64,000 bases of DNA, taken from the NCBI RefSeq assembly GCF_030253575.1, contig NC_080568.1, positions 26,799,001 to 26,863,000 of the forward strand, in the 5' to 3' direction. A program made the translations under genes and the position numbers. Positions 44,887 to 56,802 of the stretch are shown here, piece after piece. The stretch is from Rhododendron vialii (Eukaryota; Streptophyta; Magnoliopsida; Ericales; Ericaceae). Numbering within the stretch: the stretch's first letter is position 1; every line of letters begins with the position of its first letter. The notes under the pieces were generated by a model that was given only the letters and a program-made list of their open reading frames with translations, did no database searches and was not told the origin of the DNA.

Positions 44887-47660
44887 AGAAAATTTCGTCC
44901 CCGAAATTAGAACCAACCACCCCACACCAACGACAACCACAACTATTAGATTATTCAAGCAACCTTGCCACATGACTAAACCTAGCAACAACACCACCAG
45001 GAATGAATAAACCGCTGAACTACACAACCTCACAACATCTTGATATATACAGCACACGAAACCATAAATTAGCTACTCGTTCAAATACACCATCGTGCAA
45101 TCCACTTTCATTCACCTTCACCTCCTAGCCAAAACTCTCCTTTTTCCTAATCATGCCTTTAAGCAAACAAAACATATAGAAAATTACATCATTATGATTC
45201 TCATTTTAAAACTTCCTTATTTCACATCAACTCGCGACGAATCCAATTAAAAGAGTCTTGCAAATACTAACTCAATACCAATTCGGCCTCTCAAATAGGA
45301 CTCATAACCCTCAACTTACATCACGGCACCCAACACACCTACATGCTAAAACCACTTTCATCATTTCACACAATTCCACCGTAGGAAATTTATAAGCTTA
45401 TCCTTTAATAGGGTAAATTCCAACCAAAACTCCCAAACTCTCGTTAAAAACAATATAACGCAATCTCAACAGGTTTCGTTATAAAATTTGATCTCATCAT
45501 CAGTACCAACTTAATGAACTATCATGACTCCCATACCACCACACACTCTCAAAACATGAGTATGACCTTTTACGAAAACTAAGTTTTAGCCTCGTACTAT
45601 CGATCAACATATTAACACTACTTGATACACCAACGAACATCAACCTTAAAACAACATTATATGCATATTATATGATCATGCTCCACTAACCTTTTTATCA
45701 CTTAGGTACACCAAACAAGCACATCCATCACACACAAACAACACCTCAAGAAATTTGTATATACTAGTATACGATCCATCCCAACACATACTAACAAGAA
45801 TCAACAACCCACCTAATCTTCCTAACCCTCAACTCACCACAAAACTTACTACCATCGTAGCTCAACTATCACTTAAAATTTCATATCTGACCTTAACAAT
45901 CACCTATGCTTCACTTAATCCACTTCCTCTATGCATTCTCTCATAAATCCCAACGCCCTTTCCATCATTCCATCACAACCAAAATTTCAACACTGTTCCA
46001 CGTCTCATTATCAACCCAGCACCACTCCCGAATTCTGTTCCAGAAATCCAAACTCAGTTCTGTTGTAACGTGTCCCTTCAAAACAAGGTTAGTCCACAAC
46101 ATATATATCATTGATGGCATGCGAATATGACAATATGCAAGACGTGTCGTGATTTGATAGGCACGTTGCCTATTTCATCACAACACCACTGATACTCCAG
46201 TCGACTGGACTGACTCTGACACGAAGCCACAATGCATGAACATATTATCAAATTAAACAACAATAAAGTTATACCTGTTCCATTCTCTCAGAATGGTGTT
46301 CAATAACACTAACACTCTGCCCCAGTTTCACTTCTGCGAAGTTATCCCATTTCCCATCTGACCACTGCAACTGCTTATAGGCATTGCCCATTCTCTCAAC
46401 ACAATTCAATCCCGACCTGATTTGTATTTCCCCAGACTTGTATCATTTCAACTTGTTAACCGAACAATCCCAACCATAGCTCACCCTTGTAGCATCCCAA
46501 CATTCACAGTTACCATTTGTAGCTGATTTCCCCTTCTGTTTGATCTCATTCGCCCAACATGCGATTTTCAACTCACAAATCAACCATTAAACACATTATC
46601 GCCCTTACCTACTCCACCTCCAACAACTAATACCCTAATTTCTCTCATCTCATCCATTAACGCTACATTGACAACTAACTCACTAAAGTTTCCCAACTCA
46701 TCTGTACATGAAATAAGACATAGAAATACTCACCAACACCTATCTCCCCAAAGATATCCACAATCATATACTAGTTCATATAGAACCAATAAAACCATCT
46801 TCACGTAACACTAAACCATTATCTGTAAGATTTTCAACTTTTTACAACCTTTAACCCTTTCCACACCACGAACGAATAACAATCATTTTAAACCTTCTAG
46901 CAATACATATATCTCTATGTGAGTATCATCTTCTTAGCATGCACAAATCATACACGTACTCAATCACACACCAATGAAGCCATGCTACTTCCCCCCCCCC
47001 ACACACACACACCCCTTTTTTCTATATCTCCCAAAATTCACCACAAAACTCACAACTTTGACACTAACTTTCCAAATTCAAAATGAAACATCTCTGGCGC
47101 GTACCTTTCCAACTCTCAAGAATATTTCCACCGCCAACTTACACCATAACAAGGTTGTCATACCACATGACAATACAACCATCTCATTACAACATAAACC
47201 TTATCTTACAAAAGCACAAAATTACTCCAAGTGCACACTAACCATTGATAATACAGTAAATAAGTTTAACACCACATCTACTGTTACTTACACCCGACGT
47301 CATTCAATATTGAAAATACCTCATAACCATATCCGACAAAGTCTGAGTTCCTTGACATGCATAAGCACATACCCTCCATAATACCATCAGTCCCTTTACT
47401 TTTAACACACATAACACGACCCACATAAAACACCACCAGTGCCAACGCAATCTGCCATGGAATAATTACCATTTGTTGCTCCTTGAACTGAGCCATATCA
47501 ATAACCTGCTTTAACAACTCAAACCACCAACAACAAACATAGTGCAAAGTATTAAATACTCTCACATTAGTCACCCACTAACTCCTCCTTGACAGTAACA
47601 ACAACCTATGGTCCACTACCAAAATCCCCAATCGACTCTCAACGCAGAGACTAGAACGTA
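44887..47660 (-). other. Internal region of the young retrotransposon, no coding capacity
   Basis: The sequence is very C- and A-rich on the plus strand (many CAACC, CATCACA and ACCAC runs) and has no frame longer than about 135 codons. None of the longer frames (46974-47381 plus; 47284-47574 minus) resembles a retrotransposon protein. The strand bias resembles a decayed pol region, but no motif is recognisable. Confidence 0.7.
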
Positions 47661-47663
47661 CTA

Positions 47664-47675
47664 GCTTTGATACCA
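47664..47675 (-). promoter_or_regulatory. Primer-binding site, initiator-Met tRNA type
   Basis: The minus-strand sequence TGGTATCAAAGC begins a few bases inside the upstream LTR. It differs at one base from the usual TGGTATCAGAGC complementary to the 3' end of plant initiator-Met tRNA. It fixes the element's direction. Confidence 0.85.
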
Positions 47676-47678
47676 AGC

Positions 47679-49941
47679 TGTCACGCCCCGCCCCGCAAAC
47701 GACACCCAAAGTGGGCCCGAGTCGGCACGGCCACGTGGCATTCCACACAAAAGACCACACCACACTCTACAACCAATCAGAATACAACTTAGCGGAAGAC
47801 TTCTCACATAAAATACAACCAAGTCAATGCCAAAAACTCGACTCACAAGTCATAATAAATATCCCTCTCTTCAATTAGTTACAAAACATGTAGGTTAACT
47901 TCTAGACGAATCAGCTACACAACAATCTAACCAAAGACATCACCCGACACGAGTCTTAGCACTCTCCAAGGCATTGACCAATAGTGGACCCACTCTAAGC
48001 CACCTGCTACCTGGCAGTCCAAAAAGAAAAGCCAGAGTGTGTGAGATATAGAAATGCTCAATAAAATATCACAATACCCATAAGAATATCAACAGGAATA
48101 TTCACCACCAACATAACTGCAATACCCGCATGTGTATATTAGTTATAACCACCACATCTGCCAAACATAGCAATATTATCCAATAACAACCACGTAACAA
48201 TAACTGAATTAACGACAGCATGAACGTAAATCACACAAGCATGCAGTGACACGTCTGCCACATTCCCATGTACCCAAGGCATTGTGTCCCGCAAACCATG
48301 CTCCCAACCTCCGTTAATTAGACGGAATGGCATACGACATGGCGTGACTCACTCCACAATCCTTTCGCGGGTACAATCAACATACAACAAGCATGCATAC
48401 CATTGGCTAAAATAACATATAGCATGATATACAATTTCGACCATATATATCCATATCAATAGCTAAACCTCGATTAGCATGATATCTTGATATACAATCA
48501 CCTCCACCGCATTATCCATATAACGATAATCATATCGAAAGTTAAAATACCATTAGCAAGATATATACATACCACCATAGCAATATCTTATTGAGAAGAA
48601 CCATATCAGACACACTCACCTTCGATTCGACTGGAGTATGCCAAACTTACGGTTTCGACACCTCCCACTTGACCAACTCGCTACCTAATCACAAGCTAAC
48701 CATATTAGCATACGACTCCATTGAAATGCTCAAACAAATATATGATAACACCTCATAACATTTTACCAAGCTAACACATGCCAAAAAGTTAACCAAGTCA
48801 CCAAACATCCCTAAGGCATTCAAACGAATGTTTAATATCGAGTTGTAGAGCTAACTAGGTATTAAACAATACCCAACAAATACAAACATGTCCATCTCAA
48901 AGACCTATATGTGTACCAAAGCATACATAAAGTTAGAGTAGCACTTAATCTCCAAAATCTATATGGAAACTTATAACCATTTCACCATATTTTGACCATA
49001 ACTTCTTTTAGGATTAGAATTGGATTTTGAAACCTCCACCATTAGAGAGTACATTTTGAGTACATCAATTTCGATATATAATTTGCCCAAAAAGGAGTTC
49101 GGATGAAAAAGATATGATCGTCCGAAGTTCCACAACAATTGCTGAAAAGTTACCAGAGAGGTACGGGTACCACAAAAACTCAGTACGGGTACCCACCCAA
49201 AATCGACCAAAATGTTTCAATTCTGATCTGCCGGTACAGGTACCACCAAAAAGTGGTACGGGTACCGACTGGGTTTTCAGCGAAAATTCAGCTTGTTCAT
49301 CCTCCGATTCCCAACATTTTCTCAACTTAAATTTCATCTAAAACTCACCAAAACTTCACAAAATCATGCTCAAACTCATACATAACAAAGAGCTACTCAA
49401 GAACATCAAAACCCACGAATCCAATCAAGTTCTAAACACCAAATTCAAGGGATTTAAGACTAGGTTCTTAATTTCTCCAAGAACTCCAACCCACATCCAA
49501 ATTAACCCAAGCCCATCTATTCTAGGCACGATTTCAACCCCCAAACATATGAACTCAACAAATTAAATATGAAATCAAACACAAGAAAACATGAATTACC
49601 ATGTTAGGACTTCAATTCTAAGAAAGAATGATCATCCACAAGCAAATCCCCTTCTCTTCTCTTCTTCTTTTCTTCTCTTCTTCTCCTTCTCCTCTTCTTT
49701 CTCCCAGCGTCTCTCTCTCTCTCTCTCTCCACGAAAAATATCAGGGAAAGGGGGAGGAATGAGATATTTAAGAAATATCTCCTTTTGAAAAATTATGTGG
49801 TGTAACCACACCACCCATCCACTTATGCAACCGACCAATAGCATTTAGTTAAATTCCCATCAAATAATAATTAACCTTGTAAACACATAATTCAATTAAA
49901 ATATGAGTTTAAAATATTAAATATTCGGGACGGGTATTACA
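47679..49941 (-). repeat. Upstream (5') LTR of the young element
   Basis: This 2263-bp LTR is nearly identical to 42608-44872 with an offset of 5071. The visible differences are G/A at the CpG sites near 42656 and 42669, T/C nearby, and A/G near 44717, plus one CT unit. Two of the changes look like methyl-CpG deamination. Confidence 0.95.
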
Positions 49942-50414
49942 TAATCAACATATAAACACATAAAAGAGGCAAAGAAGTCCCTACCTCGCAACAAGGAGCG
50001 AAACCCAAGAGATTCGAATAAGCCCTAGCTCCAAACTCTTTGAAATCAATCGAGATCTTCTCCCCAAGCCTCACCCGACACGATACTAGCCCGAGGTTGT
50101 GTTCTAGAGGTGAAATAGAGATGGATCCCTAAGGTTTTTGAGGTTTTTGGTAGAGTTTTGAGCTAGAGGAGAAGAGAGAGATGCGGCAGGAGGAGAGAGT
50201 AACGGGAGATTGAGAGAGATACAAGGAGATATTTTATCTCTTACACCCTCACACCCACTTATATACTACCTCAAAGGCAAATCACATATTTACTCCCTCT
50301 AGTTTTCATTCTTCCACTTCAAACCACAATTCAAATAATCACCAATTAAACCATACTTTCCTAACTTGACATTTAATAAATATTTCAATAATTAAAAATA
50401 TACGGGTCTCTACA

Positions 50415-50912
50415 GGCAGCCGCTTTCACAGATGGGGGGGGACATTGGGTGGATGGTGGCGAGGCCGTTTTCTCCTTTTGTCGTTGGAAAGGATGGTGGC
50501 GTCATTGGGCGAATGAGATCTGGGTGGCGGCGGCGGATGAGATTTTGGCCTTCGTTGGTGACAGGCGGCGAGGGCGATCCGGCGGCAGGGGCGAGAGGAG
50601 AATGGGGTGGCAGGGGGGAGGGGGGAGGAAGAGGCGATGGTGGTGTCGCTGGTGCGGGTGGGAGGGGCAGGAGCGAAGGGCGGCGACCGTAGGAGGGAAG
50701 GAGGGCGGTGGCGACAGGGGGAGGAGGTAGCTTTGGGAAGAAAGGAGAAAAATATTTAGGTTTGGGTTTAGGTGTAGGTATTTACACAGATGAGGATCGG
50801 GGTAAATTTGTAAAATTACACCTACATGATCTGTAAGATAACACACATATCGTGTATAGGACTTGGCCGGCTATGAAAGTGAAAAGTAAGACCGGCCTGG
50901 CATTTTCTCAAA
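50415..50912 (-). other. GC-rich right arm of the 10.3-kb element
   Basis: About 50430-50720 is over 60% GC, with GGCGG, GGTGGCG and GGGGGAGG runs. On the minus strand it reads as Pro/Ser-rich low-complexity frames (for example 50502-50846), like a plant 5' UTR or first exon. A captured gene 5' end is possible but no product is recognised. The segment ends with the inverted terminus near 50890-50912. Confidence 0.4.
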
Positions 50913-51023
50913 AAAAGAAGCCCAATTAGAGGTAATGAGTTAGCCTAATCCACTATCCCATAAGCCCAAGTACTCAACCCACCATCCCATAACTCTTTCC
51001 CAAATGCATGGAATGCATATAGA

Positions 51024-51239
51024 GTGCTTTTGACTATACCGGTTAGTGTTGCCACAGAAGAAAGAAACTTTTCAAAGTTGAGATTGATCAAAAATTACAT
51101 TCAATCAACCATGTCACAAGAAAGACTAAATGGGTTATCTATGTTATCAATTGAAAATGATTTCATGAAAGAGGTGCATTATACAAATTTAATTGATACT
51201 TTTGTTTCTAGAAATGCAACACGAGTAATATTCAAGTGA
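51024..51239 (+). pseudogene. hAT dimerisation domain fragment (unit C)
   Basis: It is the sister of 27069-27338, with LLTIPVSVATEERNFSKLRL and IKNYIQSTMSQERLNGLSML, ending at the same stop. It retains the 'ATEERNFSKL' core better than unit B (ATEE versus VTEE). The upstream part of the transposase is absent. Confidence 0.85.
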
Positions 51240-51452
51240 TACTCATGCGTTCTTGAGATAATATGTATTTGCCTATTTGGAGATTTTGTATTTTGTATTC
51301 GTATGTAATGATTCGTAGAACTTTATATTGGTTTGGCTTTTCTCGTTTTATGATTGTTGCTGTAAAAATTGTTAAGTATTAACTCTTTAATGACACACTT
51401 TTTTTATTAGGCCTTAAATACTAAAAACCATTGCGCCAGCCCTACAAGCACT

Positions 51453-53906
51453 GGCTATTATATTGTTGTGAGTTTGTGATGGTTAACCAGAATCCGGGGT
51501 TGTCGCAAAGCAACTCCTTGTAGATCGCTATAGGGCACATTTGGACCACCCAAAAATATTTTCAGCGATCTAGATTAAAAACAAACTCTTCCATGGAAAA
51601 GTTAACTCTTCTCTAACTATTTGTTGAAAGATTTTTGTTTTTAATCCGAACTATTGATTGCTGAGATAGACGTTTTGGATGTGCCTTGCAATGGTTCAAA
51701 TGCGCCTTATAGGGTGATGTACCCATGGCATTGCTCAATGACTCAAACCTGAGTTTGGGTAGTGACGTAACCCACCCCATGTCCAGTTACGGATAATGTG
51801 CCTCACAAAATTGCACGAAAACAATGAAGAGCTTTTGACTGGGTCCCATATATATTTGTGGATTCACTCACAAGTTTTGAGTGTTTTGAGTTTTTTGACT
51901 TTTTTTTTGAGAATTGATTTTCACAATCCCTTTTGTTCAAGTGCACTTCATTTTTTGTTTTGTAGTGATGTAAAATTATATGACTACCTTTTTTGTGAGT
52001 GAAGAAAAAAAATGTATGAAAGGTAATTTTATAATTATAGGTGCAAAATTAATGTTTGGAGTTTGTCATATATATTTTTTTGTCAATTGATAGAAGATAT
52101 CATTTTTACATAAGCTATGAAATATAGAGTACAAACTCGGGACACTACATCAATTGTGAGAGTCAACGAGATAACTAAACCTAATCACTCAACACCCACA
52201 CGAAAGTGAAGAGACTCGAACACCTGATCTCAAGAATCTTGGCCAACTGAGCTAACCCCAGTTGGTCGAGTTTGTCATATCTATTTGCTTTTGTTTATTA
52301 CAATTTTCGTTTGGGAAAAGCTACCAAGAGATTGTGTAATCCTACAGAGCCATTAATACAATTTCAAATTGCTCAACCAGAATTCATTTTACGAAATTTT
52401 GCAAATGCAACTAAATATTTCTCATGTACAAGTGGATATTTGTTTACATCCCCGAGTCTTACCCGCATGCATGTTAAGAAATTGTTGTCTCGAATTAGGC
52501 CCACATATTTTTAAGGGAGATTAACAGATGCGGATAAATATCTTTCCAAATATAGGTGGATTTGGACATTTTTTGGGACATTAAAAGTTAATTTCTCGAG
52601 TTGGCATTATCTCTTTGTTTACATCCCCGAGTCTTACCCGCATGGACGTTAAGAAATTGCTGTCTTGAGTTAGGCCCACATATTTTTAAGGGAGATTAAC
52701 AAATGCGGATAAATATCTTCCCAAATATAGGTGAATTTGGACATTTTTTGGGACATTAAAAGTTAATTTCTCGAATTGGCCGGCATTATCTCTTTATTAT
52801 CACTATCATTTAATGGAACCAAACAAATAATGATTCAATATTATCCACGTAAGGATGATATGTAATCCTACGGAGCCATTAATACAATTTTCAAATTGTT
52901 CAACCCGAATTCATTTTAGGAAATTTAGCAATTGCAAATAAATATTTTCTCATGTACATGTGGATTCGTATATACACCTAAACTCACATGGATGTTAAGA
53001 AATTGGTGTCTCGAATTAGCCCCAAAGATGTTTAAGGGAGATTAACAAATGCTAATAAATATATTTTCAAATACAAACGTTAAGAAATTGCTGTCTCGAG
53101 TTAGCCCCACAGATGTTTAAGGGAGATTAACAAATGCGAATAAATATCTTTTCAAATACAGGTGGATTTGTACCTGCATATACAAAATTGCCCTCTAAAG
53201 GCTGTCATATACATTATTTTGTCTCTATTCTATAATTATCATTTTGAGAAAGCTAACGAATAGTAATTTAAGTTTGTCCATGTACAAGGGATATGAATTA
53301 AACAGGGCCAGCCAATTTCAATTCCTTAATCTGCATTCGTTTACGGGGGCTTAATAAATGTGAATAAATATTTTCCTCGTACAGGTGGATTTGTAAAACT
53401 TAGTGACAGGGAATCACACCGGGACGTAATTTTAAATTGTTCACGCGAAATTAAAGGAATGGTGCTTAATTCTAAATGCACCTCCAAAAATTCTCTCTGC
53501 ACTAACATTGAGTGCAATTTTGTAATACATGATAAAAAGGAATAAGCGTTTAAAGAACATTTACCGAAAATAAATGTGATGATTTCTTTGTCGTAGGATT
53601 TATATCATGGGGCCCCACATGACGTATTGCACTAAAAAAAATTATGACGTATTGCACTAAAAATTATCAAAAGACTAGTTTGTATCCTCTAGCCGCAAAA
53701 GTATAAATATAGCCTGTTCCTTTCGTAGTCTTGGAATTTCATGTCGAGTGAAGGGAGAATGTCAGTTTGTGAAAGACGATCAAAGCATTGTCATCAATTG
53801 TTTTTCTCTTCTTTTTCTTGCATATTTGTTTGTGATACCGCAGAGCCATTACTTGTGTTGTCATCATAGAAAGTAGAAAGCTAGCTAATAAATCACGACA
53901 AAGAAT
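51453..53906. other. Spacer between PHD and SRO, unit C (gene-free)
   Basis: It is collinear with 27545-29720 in unit B and partly with 8330-11830 in unit A. It contains the single 173-bp MITE-like unit (51525-51700), the SINE (52072-52267) and the two 175-bp units (about 52410-52790). There is also a third relic set with 'TTAAGGGAGATTAACAAATG' at 53031-53052 and 53115-53136. No gene is present. The last 300 bp before 54278 are the conserved SRO promoter. Confidence 0.55.
52072..52267 (-). mobile_element. tRNA-derived SINE with 13-bp target duplication (unit C)
   Basis: GAGTTTGTCATAT flanks it at 52059-52071 and 52268-52280. On the minus strand it has box A (GTTAGCTCAGTTGGCC), box B (GTTCGAGTC) and a 3' T/A-rich tail. 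Unit A has the uninterrupted target (9611-9629) and unit B the same insertion, so the SINE dates to the B/C ancestor. The length of 196 bp is typical for plant SINEs. Confidence 0.9.
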
Positions 53907-54054
53907 TTGGAATTAGATTCATGTAGCAGATCCCAAATAGATGATCGAATGATCTTTCTTGTTGCAAAACATGGAAATACACGACGGCATGGGGGCAAAA
54001 AAGAGCACGGTTGGGGGGAGATCGATTATGGGGACAAAAGATTCCCGCCAACAT

Positions 54055-54062
54055 TATATATA
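54055..54062 (+). promoter_or_regulatory. Probable TATA box of SRO-C
   Basis: TATATATA lies 91 bp before the 5' UTR splice donor (54153/54154), in the same context (GATTCCCGCCAACAT) as SRO-B. The 5' UTR intron is 54154-54277 and again ends at the ATG. Confidence 0.55.
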
Positions 54063-54277
54063 CGTACCCACCATTCCCCTAAAATCAATCCTCTATACCC
54101 TATCTCTCTATTTGCTTTCTGGAATCTCCAGGAGAAAACAAGAATTTTCAGAGGTAAGGCTTATGCTTTCTTTCATATTTTTGCATGTTTTTCTGACTTT
54201 TGTGTATATATCAACTTTTTCAACTTCAAATGGTTTTGATTCTAACTCAGTTGAATTGTTTGGTGTTTGATGAATAG

Positions 54278-55967
54278 ATGGAGCATGTTGGTGATCTAGA
54301 GGACCAAACCTCCATTAGCATTAACGAAAATGAAGTCCCACTCCCAGATCCCGAAGATGATTCATTTGCATCTTCGGTATTCGATGAATTTGAGGTTTTC
54401 AAAAGAAACAGGTTGACGGTAATAGAAGGAGGAAACAAATGTTACAAAGTCATCAACGGATGCGTTGCTCAGGGCGTGGGAAAGGACACAAATGTTGCGG
54501 CCATCCATAAAATCCCATGGTCCGGTCCCAACGGACGGTTGGAAGCTTTCCGCATTTCCTCGGCTGAGATGGTGAAGAAATGTGGAGGTATTGGTAACGT
54601 AAAGCACGCATGGTATGGGGGATCAAGGGACGAAATATGTGAAATCATATCCCATGGGTTCCGAAGATGCAGACAATCATATACTAATGGTGAGGATGGT
54701 TATGGCGTATATTTGTATCCACTCGAGTTCGTCATGGATGGGTAAGCATGAAACAACTATCGTTTGCCATTTTCTGTTGACTACAATTCTAGTTATTGAA
54801 TTTGGACGTACAAAATCAACTTTTAACTTTTCTTTTCTTCCTTCCAAGGCTTGTTTGATTTTAATTGAACCTTTTTTATGAGGATTTTAGAAATCAGTAA
54901 AAAAAAAAAATACTGACTAAATCTAAAAAACAAGTACATGTTTGAGTGTCTCTAATCAACTTTATGTTAGCCTTGGTCACAAACATTCAACTTTTGAGAT
55001 TTTTCACGCCAAAGACTGATCGGCGATCCTAAAAGATTTGAAACGGTTGAGAAATTAACAAAAAAATAATAAAGTAATAATAACAACTGAAAGTAGCCAC
55101 CAGAAATGTAAATCAATGCGATTAACCATTTCTCACTTTTTTTCCCACTTGGGGAATAATTTATTTGGCTCGGCTTGATTATTTTCTTTCTGAATACTGT
55201 GCAGATTAGTGTCATCAATTCAGGATGAAAATGGGCTCCGGCATCTTTTGCTCTGTAATGTGATATTGGGGAACATGGAGGAAGTACGTCCTGCTTCGAA
55301 ACAGTTCAAACCAAGTTCGAACGAATTTGATTCCGGAGTCGATGATCTTTCGAAACCATCAAGGATTGTAATTTGGGAGGCTTACATGAACTTCCGTATC
55401 TTTCCCAGCTATGTTGTTAGTTTCAGGGCTCACAATGTCCGAGGTAAAGACACAAATTATTGTTTCTTTCTTGAATATATCGTCGTTACGTGGATTAAAT
55501 TGTTTTTTAGAGCAAAAATTGTAAATTCATTTGGGCCTTCCTATTTTGTTTTCAAGCTTCGTTCATTTGGATTCTGATGTTATTTGAAAAGGTTTCGAAA
55601 GGGATCGAACTATTGTATACAAGCCCACTACACCATGTGTCGGGTTTTCTGTTCTGATTCCCAAGCTAGCAAACGTCTTACCTCCTTCAAAAATGGCGTT
55701 GCTTCGTAAATATCAAAGCGAGTTTCGTGTAAGTTCATCTTTTCTTTCTCTCTTATTTTTTCTTTCTAAGTCGGCTTTCTTTCATTTTTCATTTATGTTA
55801 CATATGTAACCAAAAAAAGAGATCATAACAAATTGATTGTGCTGTGTTAACAGAGAAAAAAGATCTCAGGAGCCCAATTGATCCATAGATTGAGGCAACT
55901 AGCTGGAGACGAGCTATTAAATGACGTGATCAAAACAAGGGAGTCCGATGGTAATGCTGCTGCGTAA
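54278..55967 (+). CDS. SRO: SRO-family protein copy C with replaced C-terminus
   Basis: Exons are 54278-54741, 55205-55443, 55592-55728 and 55854-55967, predicting 317 aa. The PARP-like part is complete (KIPWSGPNGRLEAF, KHAWYGGSRDEICEII, GVYLYPLEFVMDG, LLCNVILGNMEEV, WEAYMNFRIFPSYVVSF). As in copy B there is no HG triad motif. The RST region (FSVLIPKLANVLPPSKMALL, QLIHRLRQLAGDELLNDVIK) is almost whole. After 'NDVIK' homology to SRO-A and SRO-B stops at about 55932. Their splice donor and LYTNKQP end are replaced by TRESDGNAAA and a stop from inserted DNA. The original downstream sequence reappears only at about 60150. The last helix of RST may be affected. It is open and plausibly expressed, but whether it functions is uncertain. 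Confidence 0.8.
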
Positions 55968-56216
55968 CATTTTGAGGGACGTAAGAGCTTGCCTTAGCTC
56001 TTGGTCTGTGACCAAAATTTCTGCCGGCTTGTTGAGGATTAGGCAGGAGTGGAATGTATAGTTTCTTTACCTGTTGTGGTTATGTCTGAGAATGTACAGA
56101 TATAGGTTTCTTGTGTTTGCCTCCTGCTTGTAGTTGTTGTGGGGTTCAAGGCTATCCCCTTGCCTTTCTTTTTTGGGTGTGTTTGTATAATAGAAATTAC
56201 TTACCAAAAAAAAAAC
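55932..56216 (+). mobile_element. LINE-like 3' tail, joined to SRO-C exon 4
   Basis: From 55932 the sequence is absent in units A and B. It ends in TTTTGGGTGTGTTTGTATAAT...ATTACTTACC followed by an A-rich run (56205-56222), a pattern seen at 3' ends of plant LINEs. A 5'-truncated insertion would explain the abrupt start in the exon. No reverse-transcriptase motif remains and no target duplication was found, so the class is inferred. Confidence 0.45.
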
Positions 56217-56802
56217 AAAAAAACTGTTCTTTCACAAAACGAAGAAAGTCGTATCAAAACGGTGGAAGAAATCATGTCTACCCAAACGTTTACTTGATGT
56301 TCCAAATTGAGGGAATCTCCAGAAGGTAGTTTATCTTCAATGTTTGCTTTTGGAAGCCAAAATTAAAGTTTCCAAGTAAGAATTTGTGAAGCTGGACTTC
56401 AGTTGTGAAGGTGTAATTTAAAAAAAAGAGTAGTTGAGCATGACTTGTTTTGGCGAATAGTTGGACTGACCTCAGGTCTTGCAGTGTGTGTTTATGTACC
56501 GATTTTGGAGTGCTTCTCTGGTGAAATAAGGTGTTAGCGAGCTTTGCTCGTTGCAGTTATAGGTAAGTGCATAACCTCCATGAAGGTTCTGGCGAACACG
56601 CGCTGCTGTGTGTGTGGTTTTTTGGCACTTATTGTTCTGTACTCCTGATTTCGTGAAGCTTGACAGATAGATGGCTTCGGCGGTGTTTTTCCTTCCTGTT
56701 TTGCGTGTGGGTTGTAGCTGTGTTCAACTTATAATATCCGAATTTGCATTACATGTAGTTGATTATGTCTATTATTTTAATTGCTGATCCCTGTCTATGA
56801 CT

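Larger units (their letters stand above)
42608..49941 (-). mobile_element. Complete non-coding LTR retrotransposon, very young
   Basis: The two LTRs are 42608-44872 (2265 bp) and 47679-49941 (2263 bp). They have matching TGTCACG...TTACA outer ends and are flanked by TAATC at 42603-42607 and 49942-49946. It reads on the minus strand: the primer-binding site TGGTATCAAAGC (complement of 47664-47675) follows the upstream LTR and resembles the initiator-Met tRNA site. The purine tract AAGGGGGGGAGAGT (complement of 44873-44886) precedes the downstream LTR. By eye the LTRs differ at only about four bases plus a 2-bp CT-repeat change. The 2.8-kb interior has no gag, protease, reverse transcriptase or integrase, so it must depend on proteins from a related element (LARD-like). 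Confidence 0.95.
41257..50414 (-). mobile_element. Solo LTR split by a younger retrotransposon
   Basis: 41257-42602 begins TGTTACGCCCTCG, and 49947-50414 ends GGGTCTCTACA. Removing the nested element (42603-49946 counting one duplication) leaves a single LTR of about 1.8 kb. The flanking 5-mers GATAG and GGCAG match at 3 of 5, so any target duplication has decayed. Related LTR-like sequence begins at 63052. Repeated 'ATTACCACCCCTTGCGTTA' units lie at about 41875-41990 and a palindrome cluster at 42361-42514. On the minus strand it would read TGTAGAGACCC... as a Gypsy LTR. Confidence 0.7.
40588..50912. mobile_element. About 10.3-kb insertion with imperfect inverted ends, carrying nested LTR elements
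   Basis: Unit B is continuous across this point. The ends TTTGGGG...CCCGGCCGGTC and, on the other strand, TTTGAGA...CCAGGCCGGTC are imperfect inverted repeats. CATTTTCTC occurs at 40576-40584 and 50901-50909. The element's own sequence is 40588-41256 and 50415-50912; the middle is a split solo LTR with a younger retrotransposon inside. The left arm has tandem units of 'CTAATTTTTAACTGTTAATTAG' (about 40800-41010). The right arm is strikingly GC-rich. Edges are good to about 10 bp. No transposase is visible. Confidence 0.55.
40377..51444 (+). mobile_element. hAT-family remnant (unit C), split by nested insertions
   Basis: The left part (40377-40587) and right part (about 50913-51444) together match the unit B hAT remnant. 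CAAGCATT (40369-40376) and CAAGCACT (51445-51452) form an 8-bp target duplication with one mismatch. The right end is CCAGCCCTA, the inverse of the left end in unit B. A MITE (about 40453-40582) sits at the same place as in B. The 10.3-kb insertion lies directly after this MITE. Confidence 0.8.

Noticed and set aside
46974..47381. 135-codon Thr/Asn-rich frame in the retrotransposon interior
   Set aside because: It is on the antisense strand of the element and has no retroviral motif; low-complexity composition explains it.
43068..49844. Pairs of identical small frames 5071 bp apart
   Set aside because: They are the two LTRs of the young retrotransposon; no protein evidence.
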